DNA of 48,502 bases, taken from positions 1 to 48,502 of the forward strand of contig NZ_NJCX01000026.1 in the NCBI RefSeq assembly GCF_002632875.1, in the 5' to 3' direction. Positions 18,083-27,143 of the stretch are shown piece after piece. The stretch's first letter is position 1, and every line of letters begins with the position of its first letter. This stretch comes from Xenorhabdus kozodoii (GTDB taxonomy: Bacteria > Pseudomonadota > Gammaproteobacteria > Enterobacterales > Enterobacteriaceae). The notes beneath the pieces were generated by a model, which had not been told where the DNA came from, made no database searches, and saw nothing but the letters and a program-made list of their open reading frames with translations. Made by a program: the position numbers and the translations under genes.

Positions 18083-19348
18083 TTGTGTTCCAATAATCAC
18101 CAGCACGATAAGCTGGTTCTTTGTCCTCAGTGTGACATGCTGGTGGCTGTGCCTGATTTGGAACAAGGGAAAAAAGCGGTTTGTCCACGATGTAGTGCGT
18201 TACTGACAGCAAAGTGGAAAGAGCCGCGTAATCAGCCAACAGGCTATGCATTAAGCGCATTAATCATGCTCTTTCTCGCTTGCCTGTTTCCTTTTGTTAG
18301 CATGAGTGTTGCGGGGATTGTGAGTGAAATAACATTGACTCAGATCCCCAAGGTGATGTTCAGCGAAGACTATTCCAGTATGGCGGTGTTTTTCCTGATC
18401 TTCGTCCAGCTTGTGCCGACATTTTGTATGGTTGCCATCATCCTCTTATGTCAGAACGTCAAAATGGCGCGCCGCTTGAAAATAGAGTTGGCGCGCATTT
18501 TGTTTAAGATGAAAACGTGGTGCATGGCCGAAATCTTTCTGGCGGGAGTGCTGGTCAGCTTTGTCAAACTGATGGCCCATGGCGAAATCAGCATTGGGTT
18601 GAGTTTCTTCCCTTATTGCTTATTTTGCCTGTTTCAGGTTCGGGCGTTTCAGTGTCTTGACAGACATTGGTTCTGGAATGAAATTGCACCAGCCCCTAAA
18701 GTTTGCCACACCTTGCAGGCCGGAAAACCGGGTTTGGTGCAAGGTGTCAGGCTTTGCCTGTGTTGTACCGCAATTTTGCCTGCCCAACAATCTCGCTGCC
18801 CCCGTTGCCACACAAAGGGGGATGCGCGTCGTCGTAATAGCCTTCAGTACACAATGGCATTACTGATAACATCAGTCATACTTTATATTCCAGCGAATAT
18901 TTTACCTATCATGGTGACCCAGGCACTGGGGACACAGATAAATTCCACCATTTTGGAAGGTGTGCTTTTACTTTGGAGCTCTGGATCTTATCCCGTTGCC
19001 ATAGTGATTTTTATTGCCAGTATTATGGTGCCCTTATTAAAAATGCTGGCGATTAGCTGGTTATGCTGGGATGCCAAAAGTCACATGAATCACGATTCCG
19101 AAAAGATGCATTTTATTTATGAAATGGTGGAATTTGTTGGGCGTTGGTCAATGATAGATGTCTTCGTTATTGCTGTTCTATCCGCGTTGGTTCGCATGGG
19201 ACAACTGATGAGTATTTATCCTGCCCTGGGAGCAGTACTGTTTGCCCTGGTGGTGATTTTGACGATGTTTGCATCAATAATGTTCGATCCGCGTCTAACT
19301 TGGGATAAAGCCAATCGTAAATTTGAGCGACATAAAAATGAGGAGTAG
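18083..19348 (+). CDS. pqiA: Intermembrane transport protein PqiA (TTG start)
   Basis: This is an inner-membrane protein of about 421 residues with two PqiA domains, each preceded by a zinc-ribbon-like pair of CxxC motifs (LCPQCD and VCPRCS near the N-terminus; CLCC and CPRCH in the middle) and followed by about four membrane segments. It belongs to the Pqi MCE system moving lipids across the envelope. No ATG is available; TTG at 18083 is chosen because AGGAG at 18071-18075 lies 7 bases upstream. It is the first gene of pqiABC. Confidence 0.93.
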   Translation: MCSNNHQHDKLVLCPQCDMLVAVPDLEQGKKAVCPRCSALLTAKWKEPRNQPTGYALSALIMLFLACLFPFVSMSVAGIVSEITLTQIPKVMFSEDYSSMAVFFLIFVQLVPTFCMVAIILLCQNVKMARRLKIELARILFKMKTWCMAEIFLAGVLVSFVKLMAHGEISIGLSFFPYCLFCLFQVRAFQCLDRHWFWNEIAPAPKVCHTLQAGKPGLVQGVRLCLCCTAILPAQQSRCPRCHTKGDARRRNSLQYTMALLITSVILYIPANILPIMVTQALGTQINSTILEGVLLLWSSGSYPVAIVIFIASIMVPLLKMLAISWLCWDAKSHMNHDSEKMHFIYEMVEFVGRWSMIDVFVIAVLSALVRMGQLMSIYPALGAVLFALVVILTMFASIMFDPRLTWDKANRKFERHKNEE

Positions 19349-19352
19349 TAAG

Positions 19353-21002
19353 GTGACGGATAAAGAAGAAGATCTGACCCAGGCCAGAATTCATAAACTT
19401 AAGAGTTGGTCACCGGTATGGATCGTACCCATTGTCACTGTGCTGATTGGGGCCTGGATCTTGTTTTACCATTTCAGCCATCAGGGACCCGAAGTCACAT
19501 TAATCACTTCCAATGCGGAAGGCATTGAGGCAGGCAAAACAAAAATTAAAAGCCGCAGTGTTGACATTGGCGTCGTCGAGAACGTGTCCCTAAGCGAAAA
19601 CCTGGGGCAAGTTATCATTAAAGCTCGCCTAAACGATGGCATGAATCGCTTGTTACGCACAGATACCGCTTTTTGGGTTGTGAAACCCCAGATTGGCCGT
19701 GAAGGGGTTTCTGGCCTGAGTACATTATTGTCCGGTGCTTTTATCGAATTACAGCCCGGTACACAAGGTGAGGAAGAAAACAGCTTTTCATTGCTTGATA
19801 CCCCGCCGCTGGCTTCCCCTGATGCAAAAGGTATTCGCCTGATCCTGAGTAGTGAAAAAGCAGGACAATTAACGCCCGGCGATCCCGTGTTATTTCGGGG
19901 ATACCGTGTGGGTTCCGTTGAGGCGGGCACGTTTGATCCCACCTCTCGCCTGGTTCGTTACCAGATTTTCGTTAAAGCACCTTATGACGCTTTACTGACC
20001 ACAAATGTCAGGTTCTGGAAAGACAGCGGTGTCACATTTGATATGTCATCACAGGGTATACGGGTTGAAGTCGCTTCATTATCGACCTTGTTTGGGGGGG
20101 GGGTGAGTTTTGATGTGCCGAAAGGTTGGGAGCTGGGTAATCCGGTGAAGGAAAAGGAAGCCTTTAAACTCTACGATAGCGAGAAAAGTATCCAAAATGC
20201 ACTGTATACAGAGCATAAAGACTTTTTACTCTTTTTCTCTGACTCTGTGCGTGGTTTGCAGTCGGGCGCCCCGGTCGAATTTCGTGGTATCCGGGTGGGA
20301 ACGGTAGCCAGGGTGCCTTTTTATAGTGAAAACATTAAGCAGCGTATCGACACTGACTTCCGTATCCCGGTATTGATTCATGTCGAGCCTGGCCGATTTG
20401 TGAAAGAGTTAGGTAATGGATTTAGCACAGACAAAGAATTGAAGGAAACTATTGCCAGAGGGTTGAGAGCTACCTTGAAGCCAGGCAATTTACTGACAGG
20501 TGCGTTGTTTATTGATCTGGATTTTTTCGCCAATGAGAAACCATGGGCAGGCCCCTATGAAATTGCGGGCTATAAAACACTGCCTACGGTAAGCGGTGGT
20601 TTGACGCAAATTCAACAAAAAGTCATCGCGGTGCTGGATAAGATCAACAGCATGCCGATTGAACCCGTTTTTGCTCAGGCAACACAAACACTCAAAGAAA
20701 GCCAGAAAGCAATCAAAACAGCGCAAAAAACCATGGATGAATTAAATCGTATTCTTGCGAGTAAAGCAGCACAAGGATTGCCTCAAGATATACAAGAAAC
20801 ATTACATGAGTTGAACCGCAGCATGCAGGGGCTACAGCCAGGCTCACCAGCATATAGTAAGCTGATGGATAATATGCAACAGTTGGAACAGGTATTACGT
20901 GAATTGCAACCTGTCTTGAAGACGCTCAATAACAAGAGTAATGCACTGGTATTTGAAGCCGAAGCAATAAAAGATCCTGAACCTAAAAAGGCGCCTAACT
21001 GA
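19353..21002 (+). CDS. pqiB: Intermembrane transport protein PqiB (MCE domains, GTG start)
   Basis: The protein has 549 residues with one N-terminal membrane helix (WIVPIVTVLIGAWILFY) and three MCE domains, as in E. coli PqiB (546), which forms a hexameric periplasmic tunnel towards the outer membrane. The C-terminal part is helical. GTG at 19353 is preferred as start: a GGAG at 19341-19344 lies just upstream, it follows the pqiA stop by 4 bases, and the resulting length matches the family. In-frame ATG 19338 is the alternative. A run of ten Gs at 20094-20103 encodes the GGG of LFGGGVSF. Confidence 0.93.
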   Translation: MTDKEEDLTQARIHKLKSWSPVWIVPIVTVLIGAWILFYHFSHQGPEVTLITSNAEGIEAGKTKIKSRSVDIGVVENVSLSENLGQVIIKARLNDGMNRLLRTDTAFWVVKPQIGREGVSGLSTLLSGAFIELQPGTQGEEENSFSLLDTPPLASPDAKGIRLILSSEKAGQLTPGDPVLFRGYRVGSVEAGTFDPTSRLVRYQIFVKAPYDALLTTNVRFWKDSGVTFDMSSQGIRVEVASLSTLFGGGVSFDVPKGWELGNPVKEKEAFKLYDSEKSIQNALYTEHKDFLLFFSDSVRGLQSGAPVEFRGIRVGTVARVPFYSENIKQRIDTDFRIPVLIHVEPGRFVKELGNGFSTDKELKETIARGLRATLKPGNLLTGALFIDLDFFANEKPWAGPYEIAGYKTLPTVSGGLTQIQQKVIAVLDKINSMPIEPVFAQATQTLKESQKAIKTAQKTMDELNRILASKAAQGLPQDIQETLHELNRSMQGLQPGSPAYSKLMDNMQQLEQVLRELQPVLKTLNNKSNALVFEAEAIKDPEPKKAPN

Positions 21003-21622
21003 TGAAAAAATTGATTTCAAAATTGGCATTTTTTATTTCCGCCAGTGTGTTTATTGTTGGAAGCGGACTTATTTCGGGATGCAGCAGTAGTCAGCCACAA
21101 AAAACCTATTATCAGCTACCGGTCTTAGCTAATCCGGTCGCCCAAAATCGGGTTTCGCAAGAAGGTAAACGGGGAGCTAAGCATGAACGGCCGCTGTGGA
21201 TAAAAGAGGTTAACCTTTCTGATTACCTTTCCGCCCCTGGAATTGTGTATCAGACCGGAGAAGTGAGCTATATCAATGCATCGAACCATTTATGGGCCAG
21301 TCCGTTGCAACAACAATTACAACAACTATTGATTTCTGAACTGAGCGCAGCATTTCCACATCGTTTGGTTTCCGGGCGAAAATTAGAAAAAGATGCAGAT
21401 GCGTTGGATATCACAATAACGGCTTTTCACGGGCGCTATGATGGCCAGGCATTGATTGAAGGCTATTGGATATTGTCTAACCCAGAAAGCGTGATTAAGC
21501 GGCCATTCAGCCTTAAGCTGAAACAGGAAAAAGACGGTTACGCTGAATTAGTGCTGACTTTAGCGAAGGGTTACAGCCAGTTAGCCGAATCTATTGCCAG
21601 ACAACTCTCTTTGCAACATTAA
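21002..21622 (+). CDS. pqiC: Outer-membrane-anchored lipoprotein PqiC
   Basis: This 206-residue protein has a lipoprotein signal peptide ending in the lipobox LISGC (Cys27), followed by the PqiC/YmbA-type domain. It tethers the PqiB tunnel to the outer membrane. Its ATG overlaps the pqiB stop codon by one base (TGATG), so translation is coupled. In E. coli, rmf follows here, but only 74 bases separate this gene from the convergent fabA and no rmf is present. Confidence 0.93.
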   Translation: MKKLISKLAFFISASVFIVGSGLISGCSSSQPQKTYYQLPVLANPVAQNRVSQEGKRGAKHERPLWIKEVNLSDYLSAPGIVYQTGEVSYINASNHLWASPLQQQLQQLLISELSAAFPHRLVSGRKLEKDADALDITITAFHGRYDGQALIEGYWILSNPESVIKRPFSLKLKQEKDGYAELVLTLAKGYSQLAESIARQLSLQH

Positions 21623-21647
21623 CGGAGTTATTCAATGGGAGAAAAAC

Positions 21648-21667
21648 ACCTCCGCAATAGCGGAGGT
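21648..21667. terminator. Hairpin between pqiC and fabA
   Basis: An 8-bp perfect stem (ACCTCCGC / GCGGAGGT) with an AATA loop lies between the two convergent stop codons. No long T tract is present, so termination may be partial in either direction. Confidence 0.6.
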
Positions 21668-21696
21668 TCGACATTGGATCGCCAATTGTCAGTTAA

Positions 21697-22215
21697 TTAA
21701 AAGGCACTGGTATCTTTAAACAAGCCGACTTTCAGATCAGCCGCAGTATAAATCAGTTTGCCATCGACCAGAACTTCGCCATCAGCCAGCCCCATGATTA
21801 ATTTGCGATTAATGACACGCTTGAAATTAATGCGATAGGTCACTTTTTTGGCTGTCGGTAAGACCTGGCCAGTAAATTTGACTTCCCCAACGCCGAGTGC
21901 GCGGCCTTTACCTTCTCCACCGATCCAGCCCAGGAAGAAACCAACAAGTTGCCACATGGCATCAAGGCCAAGGCAGCCAGGCATGACAGGATCATTGACA
22001 AAATGACAACCGAAAAACCACAACTCTGGGTCGATATCGAGTTCCGCCTCGACATACCCTTTATCATAAGTCCCCCCGTTTTCTGTCATTTTCGTGATGC
22101 GATCCATCATCAGCATATTGCCAGAAGGCAGCGGCGGCCCATTTTCACCAAATAATTTACCTTGCCCAGAGGCTTGAAGTTCTTCTTTCGAGTAGGACTC
22201 TTGTTTTTTAAACAT
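21697..22215 (-). CDS. fabA: 3-hydroxydecanoyl-ACP dehydratase/isomerase FabA
   Basis: This 172-residue enzyme has the exact length of E. coli FabA. It dehydrates 3-hydroxydecanoyl-ACP and isomerises trans-2 to cis-3-decenoyl-ACP, the entry to unsaturated fatty acids. Catalytic His is in WFFGCHF and catalytic Asp in [13 protein letters not shown]. The start [13 protein letters not shown] at 22215 aligns with the E. coli protein; the 21-residue upstream extension would cover promoter sequence and is rejected. Recognisable FabR and FadR sites lie upstream. Confidence 0.98.
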   Translation of the reverse strand: MFKKQESYSKEELQASGQGKLFGENGPPLPSGNMLMMDRITKMTENGGTYDKGYVEAELDIDPELWFFGCHFVNDPVMPGCLGLDAMWQLVGFFLGWIGGEGKGRALGVGEVKFTGQVLPTAKKVTYRINFKRVINRKLIMGLADGEVLVDGKLIYTAADLKVGLFKDTSAF

Positions 22216-22254
22216 GTTCGCAGATAGCCTTAAAATCGTGTAAGGGTAGAGAAT

Positions 22255-22272
22255 AGCGTACACTTGTACGCC
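22255..22272 (-). promoter_or_regulatory. FabR-type operator upstream of fabA
   Basis: On the plus strand the sequence reads AGCGTACACTTGTACGCC, a near-perfect palindrome. It agrees with the FabR consensus (AGCGTACA-NN-TGTNCGCT) known for fabA and fabB promoters. It lies about 40 bases before the fabA start. Confidence 0.75.
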
Positions 22273-22274
22273 CA

Positions 22275-22291
22275 ACAACTCCGATCAGATA
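22275..22291 (-). promoter_or_regulatory. FadR-type activator site upstream of fabA
   Basis: Read on the minus strand, CTGATCGGAGTTGTT closely resembles the E. coli fabA FadR site (CTGATCGGACTTGTT as I remember it). It lies immediately upstream of the FabR operator, the same order as in E. coli. Confidence 0.65.
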
Positions 22292-22300
22292 ACGATGGAG

Positions 22301-24067
22301 TTAACCTAGCCAGCGGAGAAACCAGGGTAATCGAGGTCGCTCTTGAGTATTAGCCTGTGTAATGAGTTCACGTATCATAGCTAACAAGTGTTCTTTTTGC
22401 GGATCATAATAAGGAATACCCGTTAACAATGATGCCGCCTCAGAAACATGCTTAACTGCCCAAATATGAAATTGCTCATCCTTTACCGCATCAATAACAT
22501 CCTGGTTCAGGCACAAATGTTGGATATTTGTCGTCGGAATAATAACACCTTGATGGCCGGTTAGCCCTCGGTAGTGACAGATGCGGAAAAATCCCTCAAT
22601 TTTTTCATTAACGCCACCAATAGGCTGCACATAACCAAATTGATCCACGGCACCCGTAACGGCAATTTGCTGGTCGATAGGTTGCTGTGACAATGCACTG
22701 ATAAGGGCGCATAATTCGGCGAGTGAAGCACTGTCTCCATCGACTTCACCATAAGATTGTTCAAATACAATCGAAGCAGAGAACGGTTGTGGCTGCTCTA
22801 ATTTCAATTCAGAAATCAAATATGCCTGCATGATCATCATGCCTTTTGCATGAATATTGCCACCTAACTCAACCTTGCGCTCCACATCAATAAATTCCCC
22901 ATCCCCTAAATGTGCAACACAACTGATACGGGAAGGTTCTCCTATTGGATCAGGATGTCCAGGATATTCGAGTACGGATAGCCCATTGATTTGACCAATA
23001 ACGGAACCTTGCGTGTTGATCAAGATCTGGCCTTTTAGAATTTCCTCTGTACTACGTTCAGCCAGATAACCATGACGCCAGTTACGATTATCTTCCGCTT
23101 GTTGCAGAGCATGTTGGGTGATCCGATTTTCCTGCTGATAATTGGCCGCGGCTTCCAATTTTTGCTGCAACCATTGAATATCCAGAGGCAAGCGGAATTG
23201 ATCTTCTGTGTAACGGGTAGCAAGTTTAATCAACTCAGGCCAGGCATCGGTACTTAATGGCGGCAAGTTTTGTTGCTGGATGATGCCATTAACGTACCGG
23301 CACCATACCGCCAGATCATCTTCTGCCAGAACGGGGATATCCAGTTCAAATTCACCATACAATGCGCTGCTTGCCAGTTCAGGCTCAATGGCCTGTAACT
23401 CTTCAAGGCTGAGCCTGTCTCCGACTAAAATCAGACGCAGATCTAATTCCATTGCGGGTATCGGCAGAGGTAGGGCGCGATTTTCATCGTGTGACAGCCA
23501 GTCAAAACGGCGCTGAATAATCATCTGCTTGAGACGAACCCACATCAATGGCTGAGAAAGCAGGGTGCGCAGGGGCAAAATCAAGATACCGCCATTCACT
23601 TGATGGATAAGGCCTGGTTGCAGTTGAAGCGTCCCTTGGTATGTATAGACATTACCAAATAATTGCTCTGGTTCAATCCATTCGCGGTAAGCCACTCGTT
23701 CAGTTGGCGCAAAAAGACCTTCCCCAGAGGGGTGCCAGGTAATGGTTTGGTGCTCTATCTGATAATAACCACCAATATTTGGCCGGTTTTCTGGTAACAA
23801 AGAAGGGATCGTATCGGATAAAAGGGAGAGATAAATATCACTTTCTTCTGCTTTCAACAGCATAAGGGGTTGACGCAGGGGAGTCTGACAAAAAATGGAT
23901 AATCCGCTGTACAGCCTGGGTTGAACCATATCCATTGTGATGGGGGGCAATTCAGCGACAGAATTGAAGAGTGCCTGATAAGGCGCATTGTTTGGCTGTA
24001 AAGCCTGCCAGTCTAATTTTATATTCGTCAAGGTGATAGCTACATCATATAGTAAACAGGGAAACAT
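22301..24067 (-). CDS. ycbZ: Lon-like ATP-independent protease LonH (YcbZ)
   Basis: The protein has about 588 residues (E. coli 586). It has a LonB-like/degenerate ATPase N-terminal part and a C-terminal Lon proteolytic domain (about 370-560). The catalytic Ser-Lys dyad is visible in YGEVDGDSASLAELCAL (Ser) and GGVNEKIEGFF (Lys). A TTG codon at 24029-24031, starting TNIKLDW, aligns better with the E. coli N-terminus; a TATAAT-like element only a few bases before the ATG at 24067 also hints at the later start. It lies upstream of fabA on the same strand, as in E. coli. Confidence 0.92.
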   Translation of the reverse strand: MFPCLLYDVAITLTNIKLDWQALQPNNAPYQALFNSVAELPPITMDMVQPRLYSGLSIFCQTPLRQPLMLLKAEESDIYLSLLSDTIPSLLPENRPNIGGYYQIEHQTITWHPSGEGLFAPTERVAYREWIEPEQLFGNVYTYQGTLQLQPGLIHQVNGGILILPLRTLLSQPLMWVRLKQMIIQRRFDWLSHDENRALPLPIPAMELDLRLILVGDRLSLEELQAIEPELASSALYGEFELDIPVLAEDDLAVWCRYVNGIIQQQNLPPLSTDAWPELIKLATRYTEDQFRLPLDIQWLQQKLEAAANYQQENRITQHALQQAEDNRNWRHGYLAERSTEEILKGQILINTQGSVIGQINGLSVLEYPGHPDPIGEPSRISCVAHLGDGEFIDVERKVELGGNIHAKGMMIMQAYLISELKLEQPQPFSASIVFEQSYGEVDGDSASLAELCALISALSQQPIDQQIAVTGAVDQFGYVQPIGGVNEKIEGFFRICHYRGLTGHQGVIIPTTNIQHLCLNQDVIDAVKDEQFHIWAVKHVSEAASLLTGIPYYDPQKEHLLAMIRELITQANTQERPRLPWFLRWLG

Positions 24068-24238
24068 TTATTATACAAGATTAGGCAATGAACCAACATG
24101 ACAGAATTTTGAAAGAGACGATATTTGAGACAGCACTTTGATTGCTTGTAAAATAGGCCAATATTTTGTGTTGTTATGGGCAATTTCAAGAAATAGTTGC
24201 TATGCTTAATTTTAGTTACGCTGTCACTGAGAGATGAA

Positions 24239-24688
24239 ATGAAATATCAACAACTAGAAAATCTGGAATGTGGCTGGAAGTGGGCATATTTGGCAAAAAA
24301 ACACCGTGAAGGTGAGCCGATTACTAAATACATTGAAAAAAGTGCTGCACAAGATGCGGTCAATGAATTAATGAATTTAGAAAGCGAGCCAGCCAAGGTA
24401 TTGAAATGGATTTCTTTGCATATGAATCCTGATTTAGCTAACCGAATGAAGCAAACGATTCGGGCGCGGCGTAAACGTCATTTTAATGCTGAACACCAAC
24501 ATTCGCGTAAAAAATCCATTGATCTGGATTTTCATGTTTGGCAGCGGCTTTCAGCGCTCTCCCGACGCCGTGGTAATACTCTGTCAGAAACGATCATACA
24601 GTTATTGGAAGATGCTGAATATCGGGAAAAGTACACTCACCATATGTCGAGTTTGAAACAAGATTTAGAAGCAATATTAGGCAAATAA
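24239..24688 (+). CDS. matP: Macrodomain Ter protein MatP
   Basis: The 149-residue DNA-binding protein organises the Ter macrodomain by binding matS sites and bridging with ZapB. The N-terminus [18 protein letters not shown] matches E. coli MatP, and the C-terminal ribbon-helix-helix region ([21 protein letters not shown] then [19 protein letters not shown], quoted in parts) and coiled coil are present. ATG 24239 with GAGA upstream is used; a 14-residue upstream extension is not supported by homology. The gene is divergent from ycbZ and convergent with ompA. Its presence means the window lies in a chromosome with a Ter domain system. Confidence 0.96.
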   Translation: MKYQQLENLECGWKWAYLAKKHREGEPITKYIEKSAAQDAVNELMNLESEPAKVLKWISLHMNPDLANRMKQTIRARRKRHFNAEHQHSRKKSIDLDFHVWQRLSALSRRRGNTLSETIIQLLEDAEYREKYTHHMSSLKQDLEAILGK

Positions 24689-24721
24689 ATCTACTGCTAA
24701 ATAGGAAAATAGATAAAAAAT

Positions 24722-24748
24722 AAAAGCCCCATATAAAATGGGGCTTTT
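24722..24748. terminator. Bidirectional intrinsic terminator, matP/ompA
   Basis: A perfect 11-bp stem (AAAAGCCCCAT / ATGGGGCTTTT) with an ATAAA loop lies between the convergent matP and ompA stops. T runs on both strands allow termination of both transcripts. Confidence 0.92.
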
Positions 24749-24769
24749 GATATATTGATTGTAACGGTA

Positions 24770-25885
24770 TTACTGGGCGACTTGAGGTTGGGTAACCACT
24801 TCAGTCGTGCCCTGGATGTTGATATCTACACGACGATCTGGAGCCAGACAGTCGATAAGTTTAGAGCGAACTTTAACCTTATCACAGGTAGAGCCAGTGA
24901 CAGGGTTTTCCTTACCGCGACCTTCTGCCTGAATACTGCCTGCCGGGATACCCTTAGCAACCAGATAATCTACAACGGATTGGGCACGTTTCTGAGACAG
25001 TGGCAGGTTGTAATTTTGGCTGCCAATGCGGTCGGTATAACCGATTACCAAAACCTTGCCTTGTGTTGGGTCAATTTTAGCCAGTTGGTTATAAAGGTTG
25101 TCCAGTTCCTGTTTACCTTCTGCTTTCAATGTGGATTTGTTGAAATTGAACAGGACATCAGAGCGCAGAGTAAAGCTCTTGCTTTCAACGACAGGAGCTG
25201 GTGCAACAGGCGGTGCTGGTGTAACGATAGGTGCCGCTTCATCCTGGCCGAAACGGTAAGAAACACCCACGCTCAGCAGTCCGTTATCTGGACGGGCACC
25301 AACGGTAGTTGCATCACCGATGTTGTTAACCCATTGATAATCCAGGCGGGTTGCCAGATCTTTAGTCAATGCGTATTCGAGACCAACCGCGGCCAGAGGC
25401 GAAATACCATTGTCGCTGTTTTTCAGGTTACGCTGATCTTTCTCACCGTTTCCAGCGACGGCATTGGCATTGTAGGTTGCGGAGGAGTTTGCATGCCAGA
25501 CCATACCACCAAGGCGAGTATAAACATCCAGGTTATTCAGCACTGGGTAGCTCAGTTTAGTGGTTAGCTGAACGCCCTGGGCACGGAAAGCACCATTATT
25601 GACGCTGCCTTTGTAAGCCATGCGACCTAACCAATCGTAACCCAGTTCAAAACCTAAGTATGGGTTTACTTGATAACCGACATAAGCCCCCGTACCTAAC
25701 TGGCTTTTGTGGGCAGATCCGTTGCCAATCTGGTTATCATAACCATTTCCGTAGAAATTAACGTCATGGTATTGAGACCAACCCAGCTTAGCGCCGGTAT
25801 ACCAGGTGTTGTCCTTTGGAGCTGCTTGAGCAGCAGTTGCGAAAGCTGCCACTGCCACTGCTACTGCGATAGCTGTTTTCTTCAT
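24770..25885 (-). CDS. ompA: Outer membrane protein OmpA
   Basis: The 371-residue protein has a Sec signal peptide ([21 protein letters not shown]), an eight-strand beta barrel (about 22-195), a proline-rich hinge ([16 protein letters not shown]) and a periplasmic OmpA-like domain that binds peptidoglycan ([19 protein letters not shown]). Two cysteines near the C-terminus (GSTC and LIDC) match the disulfide of E. coli OmpA. The start has a GAGGCG Shine-Dalgarno 6-7 bases upstream. A long untranslated leader is expected in the gap before sulA. Confidence 0.98.
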   Translation of the reverse strand: MKKTAIAVAVAVAAFATAAQAAPKDNTWYTGAKLGWSQYHDVNFYGNGYDNQIGNGSAHKSQLGTGAYVGYQVNPYLGFELGYDWLGRMAYKGSVNNGAFRAQGVQLTTKLSYPVLNNLDVYTRLGGMVWHANSSATYNANAVAGNGEKDQRNLKNSDNGISPLAAVGLEYALTKDLATRLDYQWVNNIGDATTVGARPDNGLLSVGVSYRFGQDEAAPIVTPAPPVAPAPVVESKSFTLRSDVLFNFNKSTLKAEGKQELDNLYNQLAKIDPTQGKVLVIGYTDRIGSQNYNLPLSQKRAQSVVDYLVAKGIPAGSIQAEGRGKENPVTGSTCDKVKVRSKLIDCLAPDRRVDINIQGTTEVVTQPQVAQ

Positions 25886-26342
25886 TTTTACGCCTCGTTA
25901 TCATCCAAATAGGCAATTGGCTTTAAAGCCTTATTGTTAGCCATTGGTTAAAATGTTCCATTAGGTAAATATGCTTAGATTAGAAGATCTGTACTAAAAT
26001 ATAAGAATGGTAAGCACAACTCCCTAAACTGTGTAAGTCTACAACGAAGTTAAAAAGTTACAAGTGCACTGTGACTCATGGCCCAAAATTTTTAATTACA
26101 GACTGACAAAAATAAATATTTTTGACGAATATTTACAATATTGACGATATTAATATACCAATCCAACTTCAAGTTGCAGTTTGCAAGCCAATGAGAGTGC
26201 TTATATCTCCCCGCTACGCGGGGAGATATAAGACGCATCTTGAAAGGCGACTGGTATATATTGATTTTCATTGCAAATAATAATGTTTCTCAATGAGTAG
26301 CTTATTTTTTGTAAAAAATATTGGGAATAATCCTAAATTTAG
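25886..26342. other. Intergenic region between ompA and sulA
   Basis: These 457 bases hold the ompA leader and promoter region and a 105-bp palindromic repeat (26154-26258). I see no gene in it. The exact ompA promoter could not be fixed by eye. Confidence 0.6.
26154..26258. repeat. 105-bp palindromic repeat, copy A (MITE-like)
   Basis: The element begins TATACCAATCC-AACTTCAAGTTGC and ends GCATCTTGAAAGG-CGACTGGTATA, which are imperfect inverted repeats. In the middle is a perfect hairpin, TATCTCCCCGC / GCGGGGAGATA with a TAC loop. A second copy of the same length and orientation lies at 28384-28488. Such small non-coding palindromes occur dispersed in enteric genomes; I cannot name the family from sequence alone. 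Confidence 0.85.
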
Positions 26343-26903
26343 TCAATGATAGTAATTAGAATGAATATGTAGCCTATTAGTTTTCGGCGTAAATGGATGT
26401 GGTAAATTTTGCGGCCGCATAATAAAACCGAGAGTAATACCTTTTTGTGCCGCTATTTGTAATGTATTTAATTGATATTCTGATAATTTAGGTAACCAAC
26501 CCAATACAATACTGTAATTGCCACTTGCCAATGCTTTTTCCATAGCACTAATAGAAGCAATAGGACGTATTTGATTTAATTGAACGATCTTATTTAAGGG
26601 AAGCCCTGCATTTATTAACCATTGACGGCTTAACTTCTTATTAGGATTTATCCAAAGTAACCATCTATCTTCTTTTCCTGACTGATGTAATAAAGGAAGA
26701 AGGATAGGGTTAATAACAGGCTGATGTTCACAGTAAACCAGCTCACTCACCATGCCTTTTATAGTATGTGAAGTGCATTGAGGTGGTTCCACAAAAGAGG
26801 CGCTTTCAACCATTTCTTTGCCTATTTTATATTCGTTCACTGTTGTGCCAGCGGTTGCCGTTTCTTTCTCAATGAGGTGTTTCCACGCGGATCGGATGTT
26901 CAT
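26343..26903 (-). CDS. sulA: SOS cell-division inhibitor SulA
   Basis: The 186-residue protein is an FtsZ inhibitor induced by DNA damage. Central and C-terminal parts match SulA (PLLHQSGKEDRWLLWINPNKKLSRQW, quoted in parts, and KALASGNYSIVLGWLP). The N-terminal region is variable, as usual in the family. ATG 26903 with GAGGG upstream is preferred to GTG 26918. A perfect LexA box lies 22-37 bases upstream, which independently supports the identity. It occupies the ompA-sulA-sxy position of E. coli. Confidence 0.95.
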   Translation of the reverse strand: MNIRSAWKHLIEKETATAGTTVNEYKIGKEMVESASFVEPPQCTSHTIKGMVSELVYCEHQPVINPILLPLLHQSGKEDRWLLWINPNKKLSRQWLINAGLPLNKIVQLNQIRPIASISAMEKALASGNYSIVLGWLPKLSEYQLNTLQIAAQKGITLGFIMRPQNLPHPFTPKTNRLHIHSNYYH

Positions 26904-26924
26904 GATGTCCCTCGCCACATAAGA

Positions 26925-26940
26925 CTGTATATTTATACAG
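26925..26940 (-). promoter_or_regulatory. LexA box (SOS operator) of sulA
   Basis: CTGTATATTTATACAG is a perfect CTGT-N8-ACAG LexA operator, directly upstream of sulA. It overlaps the expected promoter, so sulA is under SOS control. Confidence 0.93.
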
Positions 26941-26973
26941 TATAACGATTTTTGATTAAAAGCAAGTCTCTTT

Positions 26974-26995
26974 TTTTCAAAGCGCTTCGCAAAAA
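26974..26995 (+). promoter_or_regulatory. Candidate CRP-S site upstream of sxy
   Basis: On the minus strand it reads TTTTTGCGA-AGCGCT-TTGAAAA. The left half matches the Sxy-dependent CRP-S pattern (TTTTGCGA-N6-TCGCA) but the right half does not. E. coli sxy is autoregulated through such a site, so position fits, but the match is weak. Confidence 0.3.
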
Positions 26996-27143
26996 TTTAC
27001 AGAAATTAGGATTTTTCTGACTTAACGATTGGCAGGTGGAAACAGATTGCGTATGGTTTTAATTAATTGTTCTGGTTATCTATTTTATTAATAGCAGGCA
27101 TGATTAAACATTACGTTGGAATGTGATTCATGGAGTGATAAAA

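Noticed and set aside
22216-22278. Longer FabA start
   Set aside because: The extra residues are encoded by the FabR operator and promoter region, and the shorter form has the exact family length.
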